Source: Clostridium sp. OS1-26
Lineage (GTDB): Bacteria; Bacillota; Clostridia; Clostridiales; Clostridiaceae
Length of the DNA: 64,000 nt
Direction: 5' to 3'
Assembly (NCBI RefSeq): GCF_030915445.1
Contig: NZ_CP133264.1
Coordinates: 2,356,001 to 2,420,000, forward strand
The notes below the pieces were generated by a model. The model searched no databases and had not been told where the DNA came from. It was given only the letters and a program-made list of their open reading frames with translations. Position 1 is the first letter of the stretch. The number at the start of each line of letters is the position of its first letter. A program made the translations under genes and the position numbers. Below are positions 10,064 through 18,276 of the stretch, piece after piece.

Positions 10064-10513
10064 ATGCCAATGACAACTGTAAAAGCAACAACTAGAAAAT
10101 TTGAGCAAGGTAATGCTGTAAGATGCGAATGTAATGGATTTAGCATTATACTAGAGCCAACTTCAACAACACAAGGTACAAACGCTAATATGAATCCTAT
10201 GGAAGCAGTTCTTTGTGCATTAGGTGGTTGTGAAGCACTTGTTTCGATGAATTATGCTAAAAGCAATAATATCAATTTAAAGGATGTTTATGTTGAAGTA
10301 GAAGGAAACTTAGATTCAGACGGTATGTCAGCACAAAATGTTAAGCCTGGTTTTAATGATATAAAATGTAAAGTATATTTAGATACCGATGCAAATGATG
10401 AGCAAGTAAGAGCATTAACAGATTTCATAAAAAATAAGGGACCAGTAGTTGATACTATTAAAAATCCAGTTCAATTAGATATAAAAAGTGAGGTAAGAAC
10501 AACGGTATCATAG
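10064..10513 (+). CDS. OsmC family protein
   Basis: OsmC/Ohr-fold protein of 149 residues. Members are thiol-dependent peroxidases acting on organic hydroperoxides. Visible family features are the NPMEAVLCALGGCEALV segment with the conserved cysteine near residue 58 and the C-terminal PVxxTI region. A second reactive cysteine is less obvious than in classical Ohr, so the peroxidase role is likely but unproven. ATG 10064 is chosen because AAGGAAGTGAT is well placed; GTG 10052 lies inside that site. Monocistronic with its own terminator. Confidence 0.82.
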   Translation: MPMTTVKATTRKFEQGNAVRCECNGFSIILEPTSTTQGTNANMNPMEAVLCALGGCEALVSMNYAKSNNINLKDVYVEVEGNLDSDGMSAQNVKPGFNDIKCKVYLDTDANDEQVRALTDFIKNKGPVVDTIKNPVQLDIKSEVRTTVS

Positions 10514-10527
10514 GCAAATATTTTAAA

Positions 10528-10594
10528 ACATTACGAAAATGCAGGAAAGCGTTAAATTTTAATATTTTCCTGCATTTTCATAATGTGTATTTTA
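10528..10594 (+). terminator. Intrinsic terminator
   Basis: About 21-bp stem beginning ACATTACGAAAATGCAGG, closing with CCTGCATTTTCATAATGT, downstream of the OsmC gene. Confidence 0.75.
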
Positions 10595-10643
10595 TGTTTC
10601 TATGTTACAATTCTATTAATAAGTTTACAAGGGGGACACATAA

Positions 10644-12197
10644 ATGAAAAAAATAGTAAGTATAGTTGCAGCTGCTGCTATTACATTAGGAATTTCAAAT
10701 GTAGCGTATGCAAAAAGTGGGTACAATATTAATAGGCTTTATGGTGCTGATAGATATAAAACATCTATTAGTATTTCAAACAACTTCAACAGTGGAACAG
10801 TTCAAAATGTTATAATTGCAAGTGGAAAGGATTTTCCAGATGCTTTAGCTGGAAGTGTACTTTCTAAAAAATTAAATGCGCCAATAGTGTTGGCTGGTGG
10901 AACTGTAAATGATAGCGCAGATAGTATACAGTACATAAAAGACCATTTGGACAAGAATGGAACTATATATTTATTAGGTGGAACAGCATCTATTAGCAAT
11001 GAATTTGTAGATTATATGAAAAATCAGGGCTATAGCAACTTTGTTAGATTAGGTGGAAAAGACAGATTTGATACCAATAAGTATATTGTAAACTCAATGA
11101 ATGTAGAAAAGGGAACTCCTGTAGTTATAGCAAATGCTTATGGATTTGCTGATGCATTAAGTGTTTCAAGTATTGCAGCACAAAAAGGATATCCAATAAT
11201 AATGACTTCAACATCAAGTTTATCTGATGAAGCTACGGATATGATTAAAAATATCCAACCTAGTGAAGTATATATAATTGGTGGCTATGCTTCAGTTGGA
11301 GATAATGTTGTAAATCAAATAAAAGGTATGCTTCCATCATTAGCAAATGATAAGATAATAAAATTAGCAGGACAAGATAGATATGAGACTTCATTAAGTG
11401 TATGTAAACACTTTAACCTAGATACTGATACAGCTGTTATTGCAAATGGAGAGAATTTCCCAGATGCATTATCAGGTAGTGCATTAGCATCAAAGCTTAA
11501 TGCTCCAATAGTACTTATTGATGGACAAGATATAACTAAACAGAAGGACTTTATATATGGAGGCAATTTTAAAAATATAGTTCTACTTGGAGGATATGGT
11601 TCAGTAGATTTTCCAGTTGAGTATTTATTAAAAGGTTCAGAATATATAACTCAAGAAGAAAGAGATTATATAAATAAACTAACAGAATACTGTGACGGTT
11701 ATAAGACTGAGAGTACAAATGCTGAAAATTATTTTAGTGATGTTGTGAATAAGGTTACATCAGAAGACATGCTAGCAAGTTTTGAAAATCCTGATACAAT
11801 GATGAGCACATTAGATAAGTTTATTGAACTATATAAAGGTTGTAACTCTGCTATTGACACATATAAGCAAAATTTAGTTAGCTTAAGAGATAAAGCATCT
11901 GCTCTTCAAACTCCAAATGGAATTGAAGCTCTTAAACAATCTTATATAAATAATATAAACCTTGATATACAGTCTGCAGATAAAGCTAGTGCTTTATTAA
12001 ACTCTTATGTGAATGCCTTTAGTTCCTTTAGAGATGCTGTTAACTCTGGTGATGAAAGCAAAATTGAAGAAGCCGTTAAAAATTTACAAAGTGTTGGATC
12101 AAGCAGTCTTGAAGAACTTAATAGTTTAAAGGGTGGAGACCAAGGTATTAATACATTGAAAGAAAAACTAGTGAAAATAAAATCTAATATGGATTAA
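10644..12197 (+). CDS. Secreted cell-wall-binding protein with three CWB2 repeats
   Basis: Exported surface protein of 517 residues. A signal peptide (cleavage near AYAKS, residue 24) is followed by three cell-wall-binding type 2 repeats at about residues 30-120, 125-215 and 235-325, each with the NRLYGADRYKT or RLGGKDRFDT type motif and the FPDALAGS / LLGG signatures. In clostridia three such repeats anchor proteins to the wall by binding an anionic polymer. Residues 335-517 are helical, charged and match nothing recognised, and probably carry the specific function. Ribosome site AAGGGGG precedes ATG. Confidence 0.88.
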   Translation: MKKIVSIVAAAAITLGISNVAYAKSGYNINRLYGADRYKTSISISNNFNSGTVQNVIIASGKDFPDALAGSVLSKKLNAPIVLAGGTVNDSADSIQYIKDHLDKNGTIYLLGGTASISNEFVDYMKNQGYSNFVRLGGKDRFDTNKYIVNSMNVEKGTPVVIANAYGFADALSVSSIAAQKGYPIIMTSTSSLSDEATDMIKNIQPSEVYIIGGYASVGDNVVNQIKGMLPSLANDKIIKLAGQDRYETSLSVCKHFNLDTDTAVIANGENFPDALSGSALASKLNAPIVLIDGQDITKQKDFIYGGNFKNIVLLGGYGSVDFPVEYLLKGSEYITQEERDYINKLTEYCDGYKTESTNAENYFSDVVNKVTSEDMLASFENPDTMMSTLDKFIELYKGCNSAIDTYKQNLVSLRDKASALQTPNGIEALKQSYINNINLDIQSADKASALLNSYVNAFSSFRDAVNSGDESKIEEAVKNLQSVGSSSLEELNSLKGGDQGINTLKEKLVKIKSNMD

Positions 12198-12202
12198 TAT
12201 AA

Positions 12203-12452
12203 AGAACCAAGACCGAAAATTAACTTATACGCCGGGCTATGTTTCCAAGCTTCAGCACGTTAAAAACTTTTAGCCAGTCTAAATCTTGTGTTTCAAGACA
12301 ACCTAAGAACTTTCGAGAACTCGCTGTGCTCAAACAACTCTAAAGTTCTAAGGTTCTCTTAAAGCCCTTCACTAAGACTGGCACAAAGTTTTTAAATCTA
12401 CTTCAGCTTTGGAAACATATCCCTCTGTATAAGTTAACTTTCTGGTTTTGTT
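12203..12452. repeat. Large imperfect inverted repeat, family B, long copy
   Basis: About 250-bp imperfect palindrome just after the CWB2 gene. The outer arms (ATTAACTTATACGCC... and, on the other strand, GTTAACTTATACAGAGGG) continue inward through GTTTCCAAGCTTCAG, GCCAGTCT and CCTAAGAACTTTCGAGAA to a central loop near 12325. The outer 20 bp at 12428-12447, reverse complemented, is identical to 53105-53124. No coding capacity or transposase is seen. It looks like a non-autonomous mobile or processed intergenic repeat. Confidence 0.65.
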
Positions 12453-12482
12453 TTCTATACTTTTTTCAGTAAAATTATAAAA

Positions 12483-13406
12483 TTACATTTCATCTATTTC
12501 GGATACAACTTCAACATTTTCCTTTTCTTTATTACCAAAAAAGGTTGAAAGCAAAATAAATGCTCCTCCTATGATTTGAAGCAAGGTTAAGCTTTCATTC
12601 AAAAATATAGTGCTAAAAATAACAGCAGAAATTGGGTCTATATAGCTTACTACGGCTACTGTCTGAGCTTTCACATCTTTTATTGCAGAGAAGTACACAA
12701 CATAAGGTATTCCTGTATGAACTATTCCCACAATCAATATAAACATTGCTGTTCTCATGCTAGATATATGAAGGTTATTTCTATAGAGTATGATAGGAAG
12801 AAGAAGTAATGCTGCAGTAGAAATTTGAATAACTGTCATTTCATATCCGGATAGACCTTTAATATATTTATTCAGTAAAACCACTGAAGCATAAAATATA
12901 GCTGCAATAAGTCCAAACATAACACCTTTAGTATGATTAAACGAAATATTTGCAGTTGTTGCTTGATTACTCATTATTAAAAAGAGACCAGCCATAGCTC
13001 CTATAACGGCGAATAACTTTGACTTGGTGAAATTTTCTTTTAGTACAAAAGGAGATAGTAGTATTACAAATACAGGAGCACAATAATAACTTAAAGTAGC
13101 ATTAGAGACGGTAGTATATTTATAGGATTGAAAAAGAAATATCCAATTTAATCCCATAGCTATGCCTGAAGCAATAAGAAAACAAATGTTTTTCTTTCTA
13201 CTTTTCCTTTGCAACTCATCTAATTCTATTTTTTTATTATTTTCTTTACCAAATTTAAGTGCTGCACCATATAATATAAGTACAGCACTAGCGATAATTG
13301 CGCGTAAAAAAACTGTCTCCATTGAAGGTAAGTCGATGTTTTTTACAAAGAGCCCAACACTTCCCCATATAATCATAGAAATAATAATTTTAAACAATGA
13401 ATTCAA
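12483..13406 (-). CDS. DMT-superfamily permease with two EamA domains
   Basis: Drug/metabolite transporter of 307 residues with ten hydrophobic segments arranged as two EamA halves. The second half includes the conserved YIDPISAVIFSTIFLNESLT segment and the first half APVFVILLSPFVLKE. Such proteins usually export amino acids or metabolites; the substrate is unknown. The start is TTG 13406 with GGGGGG eight bases upstream. Monocistronic, convergent with the CWB2 gene across the family B repeat. Confidence 0.85.
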   Translation of the reverse strand: MNSLFKIIISMIIWGSVGLFVKNIDLPSMETVFLRAIIASAVLILYGAALKFGKENNKKIELDELQRKSRKKNICFLIASGIAMGLNWIFLFQSYKYTTVSNATLSYYCAPVFVILLSPFVLKENFTKSKLFAVIGAMAGLFLIMSNQATTANISFNHTKGVMFGLIAAIFYASVVLLNKYIKGLSGYEMTVIQISTAALLLLPIILYRNNLHISSMRTAMFILIVGIVHTGIPYVVYFSAIKDVKAQTVAVVSYIDPISAVIFSTIFLNESLTLLQIIGGAFILLSTFFGNKEKENVEVVSEIDEM

Positions 13407-13617
13407 GAATAAAACCCCCCATAGAACATTAGTTAAACATACAATAATATTCGTTATAGAATATCATAGCAATAGTTGTAAGTTAATTCAATGACAATTT
13501 TAAATATTGTAAATTAAACAATTTTCATAATTTTTAACAAGTGTAATCATAATGAAGCTGTGATATAATTATAATATAAATGTGAATTAATTTAATCTAT
13601 TAGTGGGAGGGGAAAAT

Positions 13618-14013
13618 TTGCTTAAATGTGAAGTCTGTGGTAAGCAAGCGGATAAACATCATATAGTATATAGAAGCCAAGGAGGCGTGGATTTTCCGCT
13701 TAACTTTAAATATCTTTGTTCTGAACACCATAGGGGGAAGAACGGACCGCATAAAAGCAGAAAGCTTGATTTAGAATACAAACTCGAATTGCAGCAGAGG
13801 TTAAATGATTTGTTATATAGAGACTACTATAAAATAGATGAATTAGTATATCTTCTTCAAATAAATAAGGGTATGTTGAAGAGGCTTTTAAAAGATTATA
13901 AGTTATATAAAGAAGGGTATAAAAAAGCAGATATAATATATAGACTAATGGGTAGAAAAATATACACAGAAGACATGCTAGAAGAATATTATGATTTTAT
14001 AGCAAACTTTTAA
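13618..14013 (+). CDS. HNH endonuclease-like zinc protein
   Basis: Small protein of 131 residues. The N-terminus has a zinc-HNH layout: CEVCGK, then KHHIVYRSQGG, then CSEHHRG and a final His (NGPH), which matches the beta-beta-alpha metal fold of HNH nucleases. Residues 55-131 form basic helices with a helix-turn-helix-like segment (ELVYLLQINKGMLKRLLKDY). Start TTG 13618 is preferred over GTG 13603 because GGGAGGGG occupies 13604-13611. Without a phage or restriction context its target is unknown. Confidence 0.72.
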   Translation: MLKCEVCGKQADKHHIVYRSQGGVDFPLNFKYLCSEHHRGKNGPHKSRKLDLEYKLELQQRLNDLLYRDYYKIDELVYLLQINKGMLKRLLKDYKLYKEGYKKADIIYRLMGRKIYTEDMLEEYYDFIANF

Positions 14014-14095
14014 TTTTTATCTATTAGTATCAAATTAAATATTATGAAACAAAATTGGCAATATAGAATCTTAAAGCATAAAAATATACAGATGA

Positions 14096-14140
14096 AAAAT
14101 GACAAGTGATAAAATTATAAAAGTCACTTGTCATTTTCTA
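14096..14140 (+). terminator. Intrinsic terminator
   Basis: Stem AATGACAAGTGA/TCACTTGTCATT followed by TTCT, about 85 bp after the HNH gene. Confidence 0.65.
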
Positions 14141-14311
14141 TAATCTGTGGTACATATAAATTATCAACAAATTAATTTTCTCAATAATTTGTAAATTGAA
14201 ATAAAATAAAAATAAAATTTTATTTTGTTCAATATAACTATGCGTGTTAGGTCTCAAACTGAAAATTTTAGATATGTTTCTAAAAGTTTATGGGAGAAGG
14301 GGGCAACAAAA

Positions 14312-14500
14312 ATGAGAGAGGACATATTGATGCTTTTAAGTTTGGAAGAAATTGAAAACACGATTAAGGGTTTAAAAATAGCATTAGAGCACATTAATAA
14401 GAATAAAGTGGACATAGATGAAAATATGGAGGAACGCATAACTGATATGTTAAGAAAACTTCTATATGTTAAAACCGAATACTCAAACAAAGCTGACTAA
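14312..14500 (+). CDS. Small hypothetical protein (62 aa)
   Basis: Hydrophilic, helical, acidic protein MREDILMLLSLEEIENTIKG... with a likely coiled-coil pattern. ATG 14312 is chosen because AAGGGGG lies nine bases upstream. It is followed by a terminator at 14509, so it is a one-gene unit. Function not recognised. Confidence 0.6.
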   Translation: MREDILMLLSLEEIENTIKGLKIALEHINKNKVDIDENMEERITDMLRKLLYVKTEYSNKAD

Positions 14501-14508
14501 AGATGCCT

Positions 14509-14548
14509 AAATGCCTTACAGTATGGTAACTTCAATTGTAAGGCATTT
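14509..14548 (+). terminator. Terminator-like hairpin
   Basis: Perfect arms AAATGCCTTACA/TGTAAGGCATTT directly after the 62-aa ORF; the T tract is short. Confidence 0.6.
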
Positions 14549-14652
14549 AGATTAAACTTTACAGTTGTATAGAAAAATTTATATAAGGCAAAATATATAT
14601 AGTCAAATATACATATAATTAATTAAGTAATTAATAAAGGAATGAGAAGGAT

Positions 14653-15075
14653 ATGAACATAGCATTTTTTCTCACACCAAAGAGTGATGTAATTTATGCA
14701 ACCTTAAGTACAACGATGGGACAAGTATTAGAATTGATGGAGAAAGAAAGATATACAGCGATTCCAATTATTGATGATAAAGGTAAATATGTAGGGACTT
14801 TAACAGAAGGAGATTTACTTTGGAAGCTAAAAAATACTCCTGGATTAAATTTTAATAATGCATATGATGTGCTGCTTAAGGAAGTATCAAGACGTAGGTG
14901 TAATAAGTCTGTTTTTATCGATTCAAACATAGAAGATCTATTAAGGCTTTCGGTAAATCAAAATTTTGTTCCAGTGGTAGATGACAATAGAACTTTCATA
15001 GGAATAATAAAAAGAAGTGAAATTATTAATTATTTTTATGATACTTTATTTAATAAAGATAAAAGCATAGTATAG
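14653..15075 (+). CDS. CBS-domain-pair protein
   Basis: Stand-alone tandem CBS protein of 140 residues. CBS1 spans about residues 5-65 (AIPIIDDKGKYVGTLTEGDLLW) and CBS2 about residues 83-130 (FVPVVDDNRTFIGIIKRSEII). CBS pairs bind adenine nucleotides and act as energy or ligand sensors; here no catalytic domain is attached, so it presumably regulates a partner in trans. Good ribosome site AATGAGAAGG before ATG. Single gene; a structured repeat follows directly. Confidence 0.82.
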   Translation: MNIAFFLTPKSDVIYATLSTTMGQVLELMEKERYTAIPIIDDKGKYVGTLTEGDLLWKLKNTPGLNFNNAYDVLLKEVSRRRCNKSVFIDSNIEDLLRLSVNQNFVPVVDDNRTFIGIIKRSEIINYFYDTLFNKDKSIV

Positions 15076-15083
15076 GTATGAAG

Positions 15084-15344
15084 TAAAGAGCGTATTACGC
15101 CTCTAGATTCGTTCAAGCAGACTTCAGATGGGGTTAAATGCCTAAATGGCATTTAACGGGCGGAATCGCCCAGGGGCGTAGACTAAAACCTCATCTGAAG
15201 TAAGTTTCGCTTTATCCGATGACTACCCGCTCTAATGCTCCCGCTTCTCCAAGCGGGAGTAAAGAGCGGCTACGTCCCTGGATAACGATTTCTAAGCATC
15301 AGGTGGAGTTAAAACTCCATCTGATGCCAAGAACTCTGTTTATC
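15084..15344. repeat. Structured GC-rich repeat, family A, long copy
   Basis: About 260 bp, much more GC-rich than its surroundings and full of nested inverted repeats. Two degenerate tandem modules each begin AAAGAGCG..TACG and contain TCAGATGG-type hairpins (15122-15134 with 15191-15200; 15299-15312 with 15315-15327). Between them, the core 15212-15286 has TTATCC pairing with GGATAA, an inner CCGCTC/GAGCGG stem and a CTCCCGCTT/AAGCGGGAG hairpin. The core matches 1737-1792 in reverse. TACGCC (15095-15100) is complementary to GGCGTA (15175-15180). No ORF. Confidence 0.65.
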
Positions 15345-15381
15345 AAGAGACTATAATTATGATAAAGCTAAATAAGTTGTT

Positions 15382-15570
15382 TTAAAAGTGTGAACCGTTA
15401 TCATTGTTGCGCATAACTCTTCCTTTTGCCTGATAAATAGAGTCATTACCGTGGTCCATATATCCAGTTGTTGAATCTAAACTATTTTCATTATGATCTT
15501 TCATAGATTGTGCTACGGAATTTAGGATGCTATTTGAACTATCTTTTTTAAATACCTTTTTCTTACTCAT
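15382..15570 (-). CDS. Small hydrophilic protein (62 aa)
   Basis: MSKKKVFKKDSSNSILNSVA..., rich in Ser, Asn, Asp and Lys, with no hydrophobic segment. Start ATG has GGTGAGATG upstream. It lies beside another small basic protein on the same strand; both resemble the small, disordered proteins that clostridia make during sporulation, but no family was recognised. Confidence 0.55.
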   Translation of the reverse strand: MSKKKVFKKDSSNSILNSVAQSMKDHNENSLDSTTGYMDHGNDSIYQAKGRVMRNNDNGSHF

Positions 15571-15631
15571 AATTTCATCTCACCTTTATAATTTTATTTA
15601 ATAAATAAATCTTTTAATTCATATCAAAAGA

Positions 15632-15757
15632 TTACTTTGCTGAAAATTTTCCTGATAGTCCAGGTGTTTCTTTAGCAGCTCTTCGTGTTTCTTGATTTTT
15701 ATCTTTGTATTTATATTCCTTGTCTTTTGTAAATATCTCAACTTTTTTCTTAACCAT
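15632..15757 (-). CDS. Small basic protein (41 aa)
   Basis: Encodes MVKKKVEIFTKDKEYKYKDK followed by a tail ending TPGLSGKFSAK, highly basic and hydrophilic. A strong ribosome site AAAGGGGAG precedes ATG 15757. A forespore-type promoter (see 15795-15825) lies 38 bp upstream. Its size, charge and promoter suggest a minor spore-core protein. This is an inference; no family was recognised. Confidence 0.55.
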   Translation of the reverse strand: MVKKKVEIFTKDKEYKYKDKNQETRRAAKETPGLSGKFSAK

Positions 15758-15794
15758 TTATAACTCCCCTTTCAAAGATTATTTTCTCCTTGTG

Positions 15795-15825
15795 TGATAT
15801 GTTTTATTCTATTTATAACAATTCA
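15795..15825 (-). promoter_or_regulatory. Candidate SigF/SigG promoter
   Basis: On the minus strand TGAATT (15825-15820), an 18-bp spacer, then CATATCA (15801-15795), close to the forespore consensus TGAATA-N17/18-CATACTA, upstream of the 41-aa gene. Confidence 0.4.
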
Positions 15826-15939
15826 TTGATTTAGAAAAAATTCAATTATTTACAGAAAATGAAATGATTTAACAGAAAACTTTTGTTACAGATGGAACAT
15901 AATAAGTATATCTATGAGTTAACATCTGGAGGTGATTTT

Positions 15940-16617
15940 TTGTATCCAAGTATAGCAGACATATTAAAAATAAATGACACAAGCATATTAATTTCAAAAA
16001 TGAATCATCAATCGAATATAGTAATAGGTGCGCCGCATCATACTCCAGTAGGAACTTTTATTATGCCTTGTGAGGAGCATATATATGGAGATCAAAACAC
16101 AGGGTATATTGGATATAACATAGCAGAAAGCTTAAATTGCAACTTTTTATGTGCATGTAATTATTTTATAGACCCAAATAAAAATAAGAACAATAATTAT
16201 AGTGATTATTACGTGGCATTAAAGAAATGTAATCCAAAATATTTGGTTGAAATTCATGGTCATGGAGTAGAACATTGTGGCAATGATATTGAAATATCTT
16301 CAGGAAGTAAAGAAGATGAGTTTCATGCAATAAAGTTAAAAGATGAAATAAGAAGAATTATTGGTGCTCAATTAGAAGAAGATGAGAATAATGAGGATTT
16401 ACGAAATCTTGAAAAAATAAATATAAATGCAGACTTTAATAAAATATACTACAAGGCCAGTAAGTCAGCAACAATAGTTGATAAAAGATGGATTAGCTAT
16501 CATATAGAGCTTCCACTTATATTAAGAATAGAGGATAATAATAGGTATTTACCAAAGACAGGTTTGGAATTTGTTAACATATTATGCAAATCGATAAAAA
16601 ATATTTGTTTATATTGA
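15940..16617 (+). CDS. Conserved hypothetical protein, possible N-formylglutamate-amidohydrolase-like hydrolase
   Basis: Cytosolic protein of about 225 residues. GAPHHTPVGTFIMPCEEHI and LVEIHGHGVEH give clustered His/Glu residues that could bind zinc, and the layout (ENTGY-like GDQNTGYIG between them) faintly recalls N-formylglutamate amidohydrolases; this is a weak assignment. Start TTG 15940 is preferred because GGAGGTGAT lies directly upstream within the longer ORF; ATG 15892 would add 16 residues but has no ribosome site. The trpP promoter overlaps its stop codon. Confidence 0.55.
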   Translation: MYPSIADILKINDTSILISKMNHQSNIVIGAPHHTPVGTFIMPCEEHIYGDQNTGYIGYNIAESLNCNFLCACNYFIDPNKNKNNNYSDYYVALKKCNPKYLVEIHGHGVEHCGNDIEISSGSKEDEFHAIKLKDEIRRIIGAQLEEDENNEDLRNLEKININADFNKIYYKASKSATIVDKRWISYHIELPLILRIEDNNRYLPKTGLEFVNILCKSIKNICLY

Positions 16618-16643
16618 CAATAATAGATTAATAGTATTATAAT
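16614..16643 (+). promoter_or_regulatory. Promoter of the Trp T-box leader
   Basis: TTGACA (16614-16619), 18-bp spacer, TATAAT (16638-16643). The -35 box overlaps the stop codon of the preceding gene. Confidence 0.75.
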
Positions 16644-16649
16644 GTTGTT

Positions 16650-16945
16650 AAATTAATAAATGGCAATCCTTTGACGAGGAAGAGTAGCTATTATGTTTAA
16701 TCACAGAGAGCTGAGGGTGGTGGGATCTCAGTATAACAACAAGTAGTGAATGGACCTTAGAGGAGTAAATCGAAATTCAAGATTATTGAAGAGTAGTGGT
16801 TACCGTTAGCCGTACGTTATAATGGTTAGAGCATGTTAGTGCTTGAAGATGAGAGGTGTTTAATTATATATATATTTTTAAATACAATTTAGGTGGTACC
16901 GCGGATAACTCCGTCCTAATTTTTAGGATGGAGTTTTTTATTTTT
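16650..16945 (+). ncRNA. T-box leader, tryptophan specific
   Basis: Classical tRNA-sensing leader. Stem I carries the distal AGAGAGCTGAGGGTGGTGGG segment; the specifier loop reads GAA-TGG-ACC, giving Trp codon UGG at 16751-16753. The T-box sequence AGGTGGTACCGCG (16891-16903) is followed by a terminator (AACTCCGTCCTAA/TTAGGATGGAGTT, then a T tract). Uncharged tRNA-Trp should favour the antiterminator and switch on the downstream transporter. The gene downstream is trpP, consistent with the specifier. Confidence 0.92.
16907..16945 (+). terminator. T-box terminator
   Basis: Stem AACTCCGTCCTAA with its complement and a TTTTTTATTTTTT tail; mutually exclusive with the antiterminator formed by the T-box sequence. 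Confidence 0.88.
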
Positions 16946-17093
16946 TATAAAAACTAAGCTTATTTAAATAGGTTGTCTATTTTATGCTTTATTGAAAGTT
17001 TTAAGAGCGCTCATAAACAGGATTCTTAGTTTCAGATGGAGTTTCATTAAATATAAATATATAGAAAGTTATTATTTAAAGGAGAGATTTTTT

Positions 17094-17618
17094 ATGAATT
17101 CAAGAATAAATTTAAAAAGAATTATTATAAATTCACTATTTTTAGGAATAGGTGCAGTTATTCACCAAGTTGCTCCACCTATATTATTAGGAATGAAGCC
17201 AGATTTTTCTCTTGTGATGCTATTTATCATATTAATTTTAAATGATGATTATAAAACTTGTTTAAGTGCTGGAATTGTAGCAGGCTTATTATCAGCTGCC
17301 ACAACAACTTTTCCTGGAGGTCAGTTAGCTAATATAGTAGATAAACTAATAACTATGAATGTAATATTCTGTTTATTGATACCTTTAAGAAATATACCGA
17401 GTAATCAAGTAAAAATTATTTTAACTGCAGTAATAGGTACTATAGTAAGCGGATCATCATTTCTGTTTACAGCTTTAATAACAGTAGGATTGCCTGCAAG
17501 TTTTAAGGTATTGTTTATATCAGTGATACTGCCTGCAACTTTAATAAATACTATAGCTGCTTTTGTATTATTTAATGCCTTGAATGCCGCTACAAAAAGA
17601 ACGGCTAGAGAAATATAA
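17094..17618 (+). CDS. trpP: Tryptophan transporter
   Basis: Integral membrane protein of 174 residues with five to six helices, matching the TrpP family: GAVIHQVAPPILLGMKPDFS, then AATTTFPGGQLANIVDK. It imports tryptophan and resembles ECF-type substrate-binding components in size and topology. ATG 17094 is chosen over an upstream ATG at 16992 because AAAGGAGAG precedes it. The Trp-specific T-box upstream fits the function and supplies the regulation: expression rises when tRNA-Trp is uncharged. Confidence 0.9.
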   Translation: MNSRINLKRIIINSLFLGIGAVIHQVAPPILLGMKPDFSLVMLFIILILNDDYKTCLSAGIVAGLLSAATTTFPGGQLANIVDKLITMNVIFCLLIPLRNIPSNQVKIILTAVIGTIVSGSSFLFTALITVGLPASFKVLFISVILPATLINTIAAFVLFNALNAATKRTAREI

Positions 17619-17640
17619 TTTATATTATATTTAAAATAAT

Positions 17641-17679
17641 AACTACCTTAGATAGAATACAATTTTATCTAAGGTAGTT
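17641..17679. terminator. Convergent terminator hairpin
   Basis: Perfect arms AACTACCTTAGATA/TATCTAAGGTAGTT between the convergent trpP and the 133-aa gene. Confidence 0.65.
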
Positions 17680-17689
17680 AATCAATACT

Positions 17690-18091
17690 TTAATCAAATC
17701 TTAATTGATCGTAAGCCTCTTCTCTATTTTCTTGTTTTTCTTTTATATTTTTAAGAGTTTGATCATCCATTTTTGAACCAAAATGATCTACATATTCTTT
17801 TGTATCTTCTATATTTTCTTTAAGATTTTCAAGTGGATGATCGTCATAAGTATCGCCATATATTATAGTATTTTTTAAATGTTGAATTTCAGCTTTTCTA
17901 GCTGCTTGAATATCTCTTGCATGAGCTTTTCCTTTAGGATCGCCTATTTCTGAATATTGCTCAAGATGTCTTTCAGTTCTAGTGTAATTTTCCACAGTAG
18001 TAATTAATTCATCTAAACGATGTTCAGTTTTTTCTTCAAGTCTTCTTTTTTCTATTAAGGAATTTTTTTCTCTGTCTTGTTCATTTCCCAT
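17690..18091 (-). CDS. Hypothetical charged coiled-coil protein (133 aa)
   Basis: Very hydrophilic protein rich in Glu, Lys, Asp and His with long helical heptads (MGNEQDREKNSLIEKRRLEE..., ENLKENIEDTKEYVDHFGSK). There is no signal peptide or membrane segment. The ribosome site AAGGAGGG precedes ATG. The family is not recognised. Its solubility and charge resemble small clostridial spore-associated proteins, but no sporulation promoter was found. Confidence 0.65.
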   Translation of the reverse strand: MGNEQDREKNSLIEKRRLEEKTEHRLDELITTVENYTRTERHLEQYSEIGDPKGKAHARDIQAARKAEIQHLKNTIIYGDTYDDHPLENLKENIEDTKEYVDHFGSKMDDQTLKNIKEKQENREEAYDQLRFD

Positions 18092-18276
18092 TGTGAAAGC
18101 CCTCCTTATAAACTATCTATTACACACTTATTTTGAGTTTTATAAGAGGGTTTAATACTATAGAAAGTTTTCTAAAATTACAATATCTTATTAGAAAAAA
18201 TATTGAAATTTAATATTATATTATTTAATTTTAATCTTTTTATAAATGCATATTTATTCTTGCCATTATATTGTTA

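Noticed and set aside
12203..12452. CRISPR-like or tRNA-like array
   Set aside because: There are no direct repeats with regular spacers and no cloverleaf; the structure is a single long imperfect inverted repeat.
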